Source: Takakia lepidozioides (lineage: Eukaryota > Streptophyta > Takakiopsida > Takakiales > Takakiaceae). From it: a stretch of DNA of 64,000 bases. Position 1 is the stretch's first letter. Each line of letters opens with the position of its first letter. Shown piece after piece: positions 20,503 to 30,822 of this stretch. Where the stretch lies: positions 28,377,053-28,441,052 of the forward strand of contig CM060732.1 of NCBI GenBank assembly GCA_030704615.1, given 5' to 3'. Position numbers and translations under genes: made by a program. The notes beneath the pieces were generated by a model that did not search any database, had not been told where the DNA came from, and saw only the letters and a program-made list of their open reading frames with translations.

Positions 20503-23393
20503 ATGGCGTCAGACAGCACGTCCAGCAATCCTGAAAGTTTTGAAGAGTTAACCCTGGCAGTGAAGTGGGTGGGGAAAGAGTATACAGTGCGCGTCTGTGC
20601 TGTTGATACCGTGGGGGAATTGAAGCGTCGGATCTGTGAAGTTACCAATGTTTTGCCCAAACGCCAGAAGTTGCTGAACGTCAAGGCTGGGGCCAAGCCT
20701 GCAGACGATTCAATGCTTTTGTCTCAGTTGGCCCTCAAACCCGCCATCAAGATCATGATGATGGGGTATGTTCACAATTGCATTTCTTTCTGCAAAGGCA
20801 ATTTTCCGAGCTTCCATTTCAGATTTCAAATTTTGTAGATATAGGTCTTGGGTTTCTGCATAAGAGTCGAGAGCCAGCTCACTTTTGCTATCTCTGGATC
20901 AGCTTGGTCAATTGGGAATCAAGGAAGATAATGTGTGTTCTTTGAAAATTAGGTTACCAAGGGACGGACCATCAAACACACGTAGAGGCTATGCAGGGGC
21001 TTATACTCGGGATATATTTCCTGGAGGTCTATGAAAGTGTAGAGACAGTTGTTAGGACGATTCAAGAGGGCGCTAACACATGCGGGGTTTATGTTCCAGC
21101 ACTGTGGAAGATGAAATAATGGTAGATCCTGTGGATGCACCTGAAATTTTGGACGACTTTGAGCTGGGCGACGAGGATACCGTCGACATCAAGGACCGTG
21201 ATGTCAATAAACAGAAACTGCGGCGTCGGATCGATCAGTACAAGGTAATCGTTCCCTCCCTACCATGCTCTCTGTTTGTCTCCTTTTTCGCGTTTCTATT
21301 TCCTCCACATTTTCTTCTCATCCGTGTAGTTGTGCACTATCAGTTGTGCGCTATCAATCTCTATTGTCAGTCGCTTTATGTATTGGCTTTCTCTCGCCCC
21401 TTGTAAGTTTCTGGTTTCTCCTATCAGAATACTTGTTTTAATGGATAGCAAGCCAGCTTGACTTTTCCTGAGGACTTGGGATGGTTTGTCATACCTTTTA
21501 AATCTTTCTCCAGTGAAACAACTATATCAGGTACCTAATGTGGAACTAGACTAGTCAAACTTTGGCCTAGTGCAAGAATCTATTATCGAATCCTACTAAT
21601 ATGTCTGAGGGATTGAGGGTAGATGATGGTATTGAATCCTTGCCGGGCCAACATGAAGCTGCTGGTATTGGACATTGACTACACACTATTTGACCACCGT
21701 TCCACTGCCGAGAATCCACATGAGCTCATGCGCCCTTGTGAGTTGCACTATACTCTCTCTCTATTCAATTAGCTCAGAACTTCACCTCTTTCGTGTTTGA
21801 CTGCAAGGTATCATATATTGAGTGGTTGGCTGGCTGGAGGTCCCTTGGCTTGCTCCAATATATAAATGCCATGTGACTTGAAGATATTAACTACTCTGGC
21901 ATACAAGGGTACATGACAAATGACTTGATCTACCCTTACCTACAATGCATTTTCTTGGTCCCGGTTGGTCATCCAACACTTCATGCATTTGGATGCTGGC
22001 TGTTTCGGGGAGCAGATCTGCATGAGTTTTTGACAACTGCTTATCAATTCTACGACGTTATTATCTGGTCAGCAACCAGGTGAGGGCCTGGCAGTAGAAA
22101 ACTGCATCCAACTGGTGAGCTGATGTATCAAATGATCAACAGCATAGAGTCTATCATGATTGTCGTACAGCAACCAGGCGAGGGCCTTGTAAAACTACAA
22201 TCCTTGTGAGTTGACATATCAGATGATTGACAGCATAGAGTATAGAAAGTGATGAAGGAAGCTTGCTTGCACGTTTCAAGTAACAACTTGAAATTGTTGT
22301 CTGACGGCTGAAGTGCGCGGATTGATGTTGGAAGAGCTGGCTCCAGTGGTTTGTATTTCACTCTAGATTGATCATGAAGGAAACACCTACAATCTTTGTA
22401 GAGACAGAGCAAGGGCTGACTGAGGGTGGTGCCCAGCATGAAGAGGGTGGAGGTGAAGATGAAGGAGCTGGGGTTGCTCTCTCACCCGGACTACAAAATC
22501 ACAGCTCTGGTGGATCATCTGGCTATGATAACCGTCCAATCACAATCGCATGGCGTGTTTGATTGCAAGCCGCTTGGCCTCATCTGGGGGAAGTTTCCTG
22601 AGGTGAGAGGACTAAGGAGAACCCCATGTTTTATGATGGTTTCTGGCATGCATGTCTGGGATGGGGTTACTCTTCTTGCTGTCCTTATATGTGGACTCTG
22701 CTGTATATTCTCATGAAGTTTACCCTGGCCTTTGTAAGCTGTGGAACCCTTAGATATGGTATTCCAACACAGTGGACTGGTGCCTGGTTTAGTGTCGTAG
22801 GCCATCAATAGCTTTTAGGGAGGGCCTGTTGTCTCCTATTTCTGCTTCAGGAATTAGTGAAGGAAAGATATTGGTCTCACTCAAACTCTTTAAAGGCATG
22901 CTGCTAATGGGAGCTGTTACAGAGGGCTTGGAAGCCTCCTGGAATGCCATGTCGTATATAATCTAGAATTTGGAACTGCTGTATGTGCCACAACGTTTGC
23001 ACCTTTGGCACATACAGAGGTGGTAGAAGGTCATAGCAAGTCGAGCCTACTTATCTTCAGCTCTTGTTTGTCTTGAAGTCAACAGTGGTAAAGGAAATGC
23101 GTTCTTGAGAAAGCGAAGTATGAGGGGTTGGGGGAATGTTTTTGTTGCAGCATTACCATGATGGGAACACAATTATGTTTGATGATTTAAAGCGGAACTT
23201 TGTGATGAATCCGCAAAATGGACTCGTCATCAAACCATTCAGGAAGGCCCATATCAACCGTGCCACTGACCAAGAACTTCTGGACCTCACTGAGTACCTT
23301 GTTGCCATAGCTGCATTAGATGACCTCAGGGAGCTCGATCACAGGAGATGGAGGGACTATTTAGACCAGAACAAGAAGAGAAGACGATCGTGA
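20503..23393 (+). CDS. UBLCP1: ubiquitin-like domain-containing CTD phosphatase 1
   Basis: The UBLCP1 family comprises nuclear Mg-dependent phosphatases that bind the 26S proteasome through a ubiquitin-like domain and dephosphorylate the Rpt1 base subunit and, in vitro, the RNA polymerase II CTD. Six exons join in frame: 20503-20765, 21100-21244, 21623-21737, 22016-22079, 22437-22602 and 23151-23393, giving 331 residues, close to the family's usual 318-340. The ubiquitin-like domain spans residues 8-88. The HAD/FCP1 catalytic motif is [13 protein letters not shown] with Asp153 and Asp155. Later motifs are [21 protein letters not shown] and [17 protein letters not shown]. The C-terminus is basic (NKKRRRS), fitting nuclear location. 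Introns are 260-550 bp with GT..AG ends. Exon 3 begins MMVLNP, where relatives usually have VEVLNP, so that acceptor may lie a few bases off. All key residues are present. Confidence 0.93.
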
Positions 23394-24263
23394 ACAAAAT
23401 GGGAAGTAATATAGAGGATTAGAGATGTTTTCTGGGGTATGTCCAATGGTTGGAAGGGCTGCAGAAATCATGAGTTTGCATGAGGGAAATTTGAGAGGCC
23501 AGTTGAAATAGGTTTTGTTGGACTCCAGTTGGGAGTGAGTTTTGTTCAATTGTCGGACTACCCAGCATGCAGGCAGTCTCTTCCTCATTTTGTGAGGATG
23601 GCACATGCCAAATGGTGAAATTCCCATTCAGATACATGCGATTCCGTCCATGATTGGAAGGACTTGGATTATGGTGGGCACAAACCAGTGCCTGCAGATC
23701 TTTCTTCATTGGATAGCCTAATACACTCATTATTTCATGATAGCAAGGGGCTGAGACACAATTTTCCTTGAGGATCCTTATGCTGTAGAAAATGTTATAT
23801 TCTCTAGGTAGAGAAAGTGGAAATGCTATCGCATTTGTAAGATTCGTGAAGAGTTATAACCGCAGAAAGGTTGGCCTGTGCATTCTATTTTGGGTTGACA
23901 TACGTAGAGAGTGGGGTCATGACCAGTATTCACTCAGCAAAACTTGTCTTTATCAACTCTGGGAGCTTTTGGAGCTTCTTTTAGAGGGCACAACTGTTGC
24001 AAGGAAGAGGGGTACTGGAGGAGAATTGGCAATTGGAGCCTTTGCATTAAGTGTGGTGTCTTCGCACAGTCAGATCCGAAACAATGGTTAACAGCTCTCA
24101 TCCAAAGCAGATGTCAGATCCAGCCCCATGCGAACCATGGATAAAATTTTACATGGGTAGCTTTCTTTCATGCTTGGACAATCTCGAGCAGCTTGGCTAT
24201 TACATCAGCTGAGAATTACTCATTGTGGTTGATGGATTGATTTAACTGGTGGAACTAAAGAGA
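23394..24263. other. 3' flank of UBLCP1, no gene seen
   Basis: Probable 3' untranslated region followed by sequence with no recognisable gene. Short frames on both strands carry no motifs. Confidence 0.4.
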
Positions 24264-24367
24264 TGCACGCCCATTTTTTGGTTTGTGTCATGTAGGGCCA
24301 TGCTAATCTTCTCTATATTGGATTTTATATTGGTTTTTTTTTGTTGTTCCAATTTTGTCATGTCCCC
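24264..24367 (-). pseudogene. U6 snRNA-like pseudogene (minus copy)
   Basis: On the minus strand, GGGGACAT (24367-24360) is followed by GACAAAATTGGAAC, then an extra A-rich stretch, then AGAGAAGATTAGCATGGCCC ending at 24294, then ATGACACAAACC. This is the order of the highly conserved U6 spliceosomal RNA: 5' stem, then the ACAGAGAAGATTAGCATGGCCC catalytic core, then the ATGACACG stretch. An insertion of roughly 25 bp before the core and loss of the CTGCGCAAG segment make it non-functional. I see no USE-type promoter or T-run terminator. Confidence 0.75.
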
Positions 24368-24373
24368 AAAGCT

Positions 24374-24414
24374 TGGCCCTCTGCAAGGATGACGGACAAA
24401 TCAAGAAATGGTCC
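24374..24414 (+). pseudogene. U6 snRNA 3' half (plus copy)
   Basis: The plus strand carries GGCCCTCTGCAAGGATGAC and, directly after, ACAAATCAAGAAATGGTCC. These match the 3' half of U6 (catalytic core to 3' end) with only a few changes. It lies 7 bp from the 5' end of the minus-strand U6 copy, in opposite orientation. No T run follows, so it is not a transcribable gene. Confidence 0.75.
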
Positions 24415-24629
24415 ATCACTATCATCTCGTTAGTTCCACCGGCTCAATCGATCCGTCAGCTATAAAACTGACAGAGTGCGCAACACTGACATTGATGGAT
24501 TTGGTTTTCTGAAAATCTGTTGATCTCAATCTCCGACGTAGAAAGATGAAACTACGACACCTACAGTCAAACCATCAGCAACATAGCCAAGAAAATGAAG
24601 ATAGAAGGCAACTTCATTCCTTGTTCACC

Positions 24630-25420
24630 TAAGAGTGGCCTTGGCATCAGCAGCTAGAGTCCACAAGCGTGATTCCAAACGTTGCACACGCACTGCAAAC
24701 GCACTGCAAACGCACACAAACATGATGTGGTCGAGCTTCACCCCTTCCAGCCCCGTCATTTGCTCATAGGTCTCCAAAGCCCCATCCCACACCCCTGCTC
24801 TGCACACCCTGCAAGCATCGCGTTCCATGACACCACATCTCGTTCAGCTGTGCATCTCGGCCTTTGTGCTTGTGCTCCTGCATAGTGTCTGCAATGCTGC
24901 CCTTGCTGGACCCATCTCCTAGTGCCAGGGCCCATCACCAACAATGATGTCAGCCAATCTAATTTTCCAGTAAGCTCTCCCCAATAATCTCTCCTCTGCC
25001 ACATACTCTCCATTCAAACCAAGCGTCAAAGTCTCGCACATCAAGAAAATGCAATGTCATGGAACAACATAAAACCTGGGGTAAATGAACTGCTTACCTC
25101 ATGTAGCACACGGCCAAGCTTCAGGTAATCCAGAAAACCAGTTGCCCATGCAAACCAAATATCTGCTTCTACAATTCTCACCCGATCAGGAGGCAAATTA
25201 CTTACGGAAGACTGAAAACAGTGAGGGTGAGGGGAAACACCTTTGTCCATAGAGAATGTTCAACAGTTCAAACAGCTCAGCATCACTGGCCAGCTCCAGT
25301 ACAGAGTGTAGCTCTGGATCAAATGCAACTGCATGCACCAAATGAAATTTAGGGCAAGAACATAGGGACGACCTCTCCAAGGTGTGAAGGTGCCCTGGGG
25401 CTTCCACTGTTATGTGCATG
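24630..25420 (-). pseudogene. remnant of an unidentified conserved plant gene
   Basis: Minus-strand pieces look like exons of one gene. One piece at about 25350-25240 contains FDPELHSVLELASDAELFEL and an LNILYGQ end. Another at about 25207-25109 contains RVRIVEADIWFAWATGFLD and LKLGRVLHE followed by GTAAGC. A third at about 24690-24632 contains RLESRLWTLAADAKATLR followed by GTGAAC. This style of peptide (VLELASD.EL, LAADA.ATLRG) reminds me of large uncharacterised plant proteins, but I cannot name the family with confidence. Between the second and third pieces lies a PPR fragment that replaces the start of the third exon. Only part of a protein is present, so I treat it as a broken copy. Confidence 0.4.
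24690..24880 (-). pseudogene. PPR fragment inserted in the preceding gene remnant
   Basis: On the minus strand, AERDVVSWNAMLAGCAEQG is followed, one frame over, by GALETYEQMTGLEGVKLDH and MFVCVCSAFAVRVQ. This is the same block found throughout 0.5-9.4 kb, here alone and on the other strand. It joins the LESRLWTLAADAKATLR exon piece without an intron boundary. This suggests that PPR debris has moved as short duplications. Confidence 0.75.
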
Positions 25421-26352
25421 TGATTCAGCCTACTGCTTGAACTCCTCTGAGTTGGACAAGGTCTTGATATTGTGTTGTTGTGAACATTTATCTATTGGTC
25501 ATGGCTGGAATTTGGAAGGATCATTATTTTAACCTTCCTGAAACCGTTGGTGGTGTGTAACTAGGCAGTGGCAGCTGAGTGCAGGGGTGCAAAAAAAGGG
25601 TTATAGTTCACTCCCTACAGAGGTGCATTTAGTGTCCTCGCCTACAGCAGACCGAGGCTACAGCAAGCAATCAGCTGAGCGTAAGTCACCATTGCTCCAG
25701 GTGACGACAACAACTACCATTGATGTGGCTCCCAAGGGTTTAGAGCTGCTCATGGATGCTGCAAAAGCTCTGATTCCAGAGACGCCATCAAAGCGGAAGG
25801 TGAAGCTTGGGCATGATCACACACTTTGGCAGGCAGCCACCACTGAAGATTGAACCACCATAGGGATCTAACAAAAGATGATCCTTCCTCCACAATTGGA
25901 GGGGGCAAGGGCGCAGGTCATAGGCCACGAACCTCCTAGCACTGACTCTTTGCCAGTAAGCAGGTATATCTCTGCTGCTTTCTTGTCATGTTGTAAACAG
26001 CCTTGGAAGGTTTCAGACCTTGAGCTGGTCCACCTGTGACTTCTCAACCTCCAACCAATAACGTGCCTCATAATAAGATGGTTTACCATTACTTGCCAAG
26101 TGCATAGAAGCATTATTGCAGCCTAACATAATCTTGCTATCGAGACAGGGAAGACGGAAGGAAATGAAGAAATGTCATAACCTCCAGCAAGCGGTAAGGA
26201 GAAGAAAGCCCGAGAACTTAGAAACAGTACCAATTTCTTCGTCAATGCCCATATCCTTATACAAAGCAGAGATTGACAAAGTCTACCCTCTAGTTTTCAA
26301 GGAGAACAAACCTTGTGCATATATTACTGATGAGCGTTCTGACGTTGAACAG
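25421..26352. other. interval with no firm gene
   Basis: A frame at 25587-25853 encodes 88 residues (KGLELLMDAAKALIPETPSK near its end), ends in a stop, and matches nothing I recognise. A frame at 26116-26352 runs into the IQ67 exon but carries no typical IQD N-terminus. No other feature seen. Confidence 0.35.
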
Positions 26353-26670
26353 GCAAGAAGAGCTCTGCGTACCCTGAAAGGGTTGGTGCGGCTGCAAGCA
26401 CTGGTGCGGGGCCACACAGTGCGAAGGCAGGCTGCCGGTACCCTGCGATGCTTGCAAGCGCTGGTGCGAGTGCAGGCTCAAGTGCGAGCACGCCGTTGTT
26501 CGAATGTCACAGCAGGGCCAGACCAGACAGAGGTTTGCGAGCTTGCAAGGGGCGGGAAAGCTTGCAAGGTGGACGTCGATGGCGCGGGAAATCCCAAAGC
26601 CCACGTCAATCGCAAATCGCACTTAGTTCAGGGAAACGTAGAATGTAGGCACTCTTGTCGCTCGCGATGA
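26353..26670 (+). pseudogene. IQD (IQ67-domain) protein exon fragment
   Basis: After a CAG acceptor (GTTGAACAG at 26344-26352), the plus strand encodes [20 protein letters not shown], then [20 protein letters not shown] and QAQVRARR. This is the core of the plant-specific IQ67 domain, which binds calmodulin through IQ and basic helices and links to microtubules or the plasma membrane. The upstream part of the domain (the AAIRIQ.AFRG IQ motif) and the rest of the protein are missing. After RARR the reading frame continues for about 55 codons without IQD character and stops at 26670. It is most likely a single duplicated exon, though a divergent gene with distant exons is possible. Confidence 0.6.
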
Positions 26671-28014
26671 GCCGACGTGGCACTACTAGTGCCACGATGT
26701 AATATTTTTATGGGGGGCCGGGTAGGACCTTTGTAGTGCAACTACCACAAACGGGCAGATTTCAAAGAAAACAAAACTCGCGGCCTTTCTAAGGGCTCAC
26801 TTAGCTTCTACTGTTTTCTCGCGCACGGCCTCAGTAGGGAACCAGTCTGATGTGAGCTGCAAAGAAAGAAGAACAAAGAATGCAAAAGCAAACAATGAAC
26901 AAACAATGATCATTGTTAGAAATTCATACAATTTTCATAAGGATATTCATGTTCATTCTACCGGATACATGGATTCAGCACATTGCGCGAGCACATGAAC
27001 GTCCACAACTAAAACAGGCAGCAAATGATCATGTAAACCATGAGCAGCTGCCGCTTACCGGGCCTGCACCACCAGGTTGTGGATTCAAGTACGTTTGCAC
27101 TAAGTACAGCTCAATGTAATGAGCTACAAACAGACCACACTGCCATGTGTTGGCCTGCTGTGGAACATAGCTCTAATTAGATTGCAAAAGCAAGGAAAAT
27201 GTTCATTGTTGTCCAATTGGAGACGGGTTGGTCTTACAACCTATACCCTTAAAAGATGGAATCCAAATGCAACCCATAAACGCCAAAACTAAAGGAGCGG
27301 CCGCTCGATTCAACTGCAGGCAGCAATCCTTTTACCTGCCATGTGAACGCCTTTCTACCCGCAAGCCTTGATAGCATTCAAGAAGCACTCGCTGGCACAA
27401 ATAAACCCGTTACCACAGGCACAACAAGCTGTTGCCATAAGCTTCTTGGATGTGCCAAGTCCTGAGAATCAAATGATTTTAAATGTTTTTTACATGGCAT
27501 TACCACCCACAAGCATGGGTGCAACTTCTGTACACACACGTTGATCTGGGGGAAGAATACTCCAGTTGGGTGATTGCACCGCCCGTAGCCACCGGAAGTC
27601 ATCCACACTCTCCCACAACCCTGGACCATGCAACATACAAGCAAACCAAAAACGATGAAAGAAGCGACAACAAAAGCTGTTCTGTGAGAGAAGGATAGAC
27701 AAAAATAGAGTAATGCCTAAAATGGTTTGAAATCTGCAGAGGGCACCTATACTGACAGTGATCTTACTATCACCAAATCATTCATGGCCAATGTGAAGAG
27801 CAGTTATTAACAGAGAGAGAATGTAGCAGAATGTAACAGTTGTTAAACGAGAGAGAGAGATTGTAAAGATTGAGAGCATTTGAAGTTGATCTGGGTGAAA
27901 CTGTCTAGAGGGATATCAGCAACATTGCTTGCCCTAGCTATAGACCTTGCACCCAGTTTGGGCGAGAGAGAGAGAGAGCAAAGTGGGCTTATGAGATGGA
28001 CACCATGAGATAGA
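26671..28014. other. intergenic; GA microsatellites
   Basis: No gene seen. GA-rich tracts occur at about 27849-27861 and 27964-27979, probably in the 3' untranslated region of the minus-strand cofactor C gene. Confidence 0.4.
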
Positions 28015-29410
28015 TCAAGTTTCACTGGCGTAAAAGAATGCAGCAGCAGCACCACCCATACCTGTCTCCTCTATGAGGTGAGCAGCTTGAAGATCCTCTT
28101 CAATGCCTGAATAGTGAAAAGCATAGGGGGCAAATCGAACGTCACTTGTGTACTCAACGATGGGTCGGCTACGGACACGAAGATATAAATCTGTGGCTTT
28201 GGTAGAATGTATCCGGATCTGATGAGAGGCCAACATCAATACACTACCCTGCACTTCTTCTATCAAAACCGACCCAGACACAGGTCCTGCATACACATGG
28301 CAGTCACTTAGCTTATGCATGAAGAGGGCTCTGAATTTTCCTCTCAAGTAAATCTTACAGTTGCTAAGATTTGAAAGCACAAATTCTCTGTCCTCCAGGT
28401 CCTTTGAATCCCTCACGAAAACACCGTTCTCCTTGCCTTGGATACCTTGGAAGCTAGTGCTTCCAGAAGTGCCCTCTGACACTGGACTAAGGCTAGCTAC
28501 TGATGTCTCTTTTTTTTTCACCACATTGCCAATTTTTTTCCTAAAGGAGAATTTCTTTTTTGGAAGAAGCTCAGCTATGGCAGCCTCGACTTCCTCTTTC
28601 AGCTTTGCAATACTGGCCTGCGCACTCTGACTACTATAGGTGGGCAAATGGTAGGAAGCATCTGCAACAAGCTTCTCCATGTTGCCAATCTCCAGTAATA
28701 AATTTTCGAGTTCTCCTTTCAGGGATGTCCTCTCTGCATCCGAGGTCACTGCCGTTCTGTTGTCTAGCACCAATGCTAATCCTTGCTCCACCTGCCATCG
28801 ATCCAAAACATGTTGAGAAAGAGGAGAGATGCCCTTCTACCCTCAGAAAATGACTTGTGACCATAGGCCTGCATGCTAGCCTCCTGGAAGTGAGTTAGGG
28901 CTTCTATTCGTTTCTACGATCTTAGGCTGGAAATCACATTGCGACAATCCTAGTTGCAGGTTAATTTGGGCGGGACATGATCATACTAGTAATTAAGACA
29001 GTGCTCATCCCAGCAGTTGCTGGTCGTCTGTCATCCCAAGCATAGACATACAATAATGCAAACCGCAACACATTCCAAAGCAGGCAATTTCCAGCAGACG
29101 TTTTAATGCCAGCCATGGCACTAGCAGCATAATCTTGTTTGAAGCCAGAGTGAGTGTTACTCGTCTCTGGAGAGTTTTTTAATTTGCATCAAAGTACCTT
29201 TTCACGGCGCTGTGCAAAGAGGGAGAGGAAATGATCCATCGATTCGGCGGGGTCCAATGATGCAACAGTCTGGGAGCGCCGGATGGAACTGTCATGCAAG
29301 TACGACTCGTAGTGGGAGTTAAGGCGCTTTTCTATGGCCGCCCGCTTCCTCTCTAGCGCTGATGAAGGAGCATCACAGCCCGTACTGTGCTGGCTTTCTG
29401 CAGCTGCCAT
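28015..29410 (-). CDS. TFCC: tubulin-folding cofactor C
   Basis: Cofactor C (PORCINO in Arabidopsis) acts in the cytosol with cofactors D and E to trigger GTP hydrolysis by beta-tubulin and release assembly-competent alpha/beta-tubulin. Exon 1 is 29410-29198 and exon 2 is 28791-28015, joined phase 0 over a 406-bp intron (AAG|GTAC .. GGCAG|GTG). The product is 329 residues, near the family's 340. The N-terminal third is a helical bundle (RKRAAIEKRLNSHYES, then SMDHFLSLFAQRREK). A Ser-rich linker follows, then a C-CAP/cofactor-C beta-helix domain from about residue 195 (VLSNLSNCKIYLRG, CHVYAGPVSGSVLIE). HQIRIHST holds the arginine in the QxRxH position of the family's GAP finger. The C-terminus continues to Ala-rich sequence and a stop at 28017-28015. 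The gene looks intact. Confidence 0.93.
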
Positions 29411-30109
29411 CCCCGCCTCTCACAAACCAACCCTACTTCCTTTCCAGGAGGAAAGAAAATGCGAAACACCCACAAAGGAAAAAAGACTCACAAGAGGCAT
29501 ATCCATCTAAATCCCACCATGATGACTCTCCGAGCCCCAAACAACCAACTGCTCCCTTCTTCCTCCTCCCCGGAAGAAAATCCGAAAAAGACTCACGAAA
29601 GGCAGGGACAGTTTACCCCAACAGGATTGGAGTCCAATACCCCTCTCACAGAACCACCCTCCCTACAGGAATCTTACACGCACCCACTGTATTTAGCTTT
29701 CGATGATTTTTGCCCCCTTTTCGGGGGTAATAAGTACATCAAGTAATAGGTAGCGCCCCCAACACTCGCTGATTTTTGAAGTTTCCCGAAGTTTCTTGCG
29801 CAGTGCTTTCACAATTATGAGATTGTCTACACAAGAAATTCTCAGATCAAATGTGATCTTCAATGTTCGTTATGACCTAGGTCCTAAGTAAAATAGTTAT
29901 GAGAGTTCGTGGCTGAATTTGCAGGAAGGCTTCCGCTGTGCCTTACCAGAGGACTCCCCCGGCTGCTTGAAGATCGCATCCCATGAGGTAGAGCGACCTA
30001 AAAACCTCTCTTATTTGCCTACAAAAATGTTACCATTCTCCCCAAATATTCAAGAGTATAGCATGAAATATGGAGGCCGGACATCCAGCCTGAAGGGGTG
30101 ATCTTTATT
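29411..30109. other. upstream flank of cofactor C
   Basis: This should hold the cofactor C 5' leader and promoter. A frame at 29387-29746 on the opposite strand has no recognisable motif. No other feature seen. Confidence 0.35.
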
Positions 30110-30370
30110 CTTCCTTAACCTCTCGATTCACACGCTGCAATGTAGTCGGGTTGAAGTTGCGGTCTCGAAAACAGAATGGGGAAATCGATCAGCCCATATA
30201 CTACACGAGTCGGTTGATGAACTGGGCGGAGAAAAACTACACATGAACGGAAAGGGAAGCCTTGGCAATGATTTATGCAGTGCAAAAGTTTCGGCACTAC
30301 TCGTTGGCAAACAAGTTCGTTCATTTCGTGGACCATCAAGCCATATCTGCAAGTTGTCAAAGAAAAGCTT
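30110..30370 (+). mobile_element. fossil of Ty3-type RNase H
   Basis: Plus-strand translation, with stops, gives NGEIDQPIYYTSRLMNWAEK, then TEREALAMIYAVQKFRHYS and VDHQAI. It lines up with the intact RNase H at 61190-61350 in the second LTR element (SPVYYASRLMNSAERNY, TEREALTMIYAVKKFRHY, VDHQAL). Only about 80 codons remain and one in-frame stop separates NYT from TEREAL. No LTR or other domain was seen near it. Confidence 0.7.
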
Positions 30371-30705
30371 GACGCCATCACAGATTGCTGTAATTCCGGG
30401 GGACTGTCATGGTATTGCATAAGAAAGCAGCGCGATGGGGAGGTAGTGCTTGAACTCTTTACTACTTTGATCTGTGTATATGCCACACTGGCAAGCCCTC
30501 TTTCCAGCAAGGGCTCAAACAGTGAACTATTTCAGTTCTGGTAATTTTTTCCTTAAGTTTCTGAGGATTCTAGCTCATGAGGCTTACGAGTAGAAACAGT
30601 CAGGACTTGATATGGTAAGCAACAGGTAAGTTTACAGAATGTTGGTTGTGTCAACTTCCTCTTTAGCATGGTGAATGTAACTGGTTCTCCATGTGAATGT
30701 CACAG
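30371..30705. other. no feature seen
   Basis: No recognisable gene between the RNase H fossil and the ribosomal protein fragment. Confidence 0.35.
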
Positions 30706-30822
30706 GATTGGGACCAGAGATTCCAGAGGCCTTTACCAAGAAGGCTGCGGCTGTGCACAAGCATTTGGAAACGAATTGCAAGGACAAGGACTTCAAGTTC
30801 CGGCTGATTCTCATTGAGAGTT
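30706..30822 (+). pseudogene. 40S ribosomal protein S13 (uS15) exon fragment
   Basis: After a CACAG acceptor the plus strand encodes [20 protein letters not shown], then [18 protein letters not shown]. This follows the uS15 core ([38 protein letters not shown]). The DLYHLI segment is shortened, and after the final LIES the sequence leaves the family. A retained splice acceptor argues for duplication of genomic DNA rather than an mRNA-derived copy. Too little is present to make a ribosomal protein. Confidence 0.7.
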
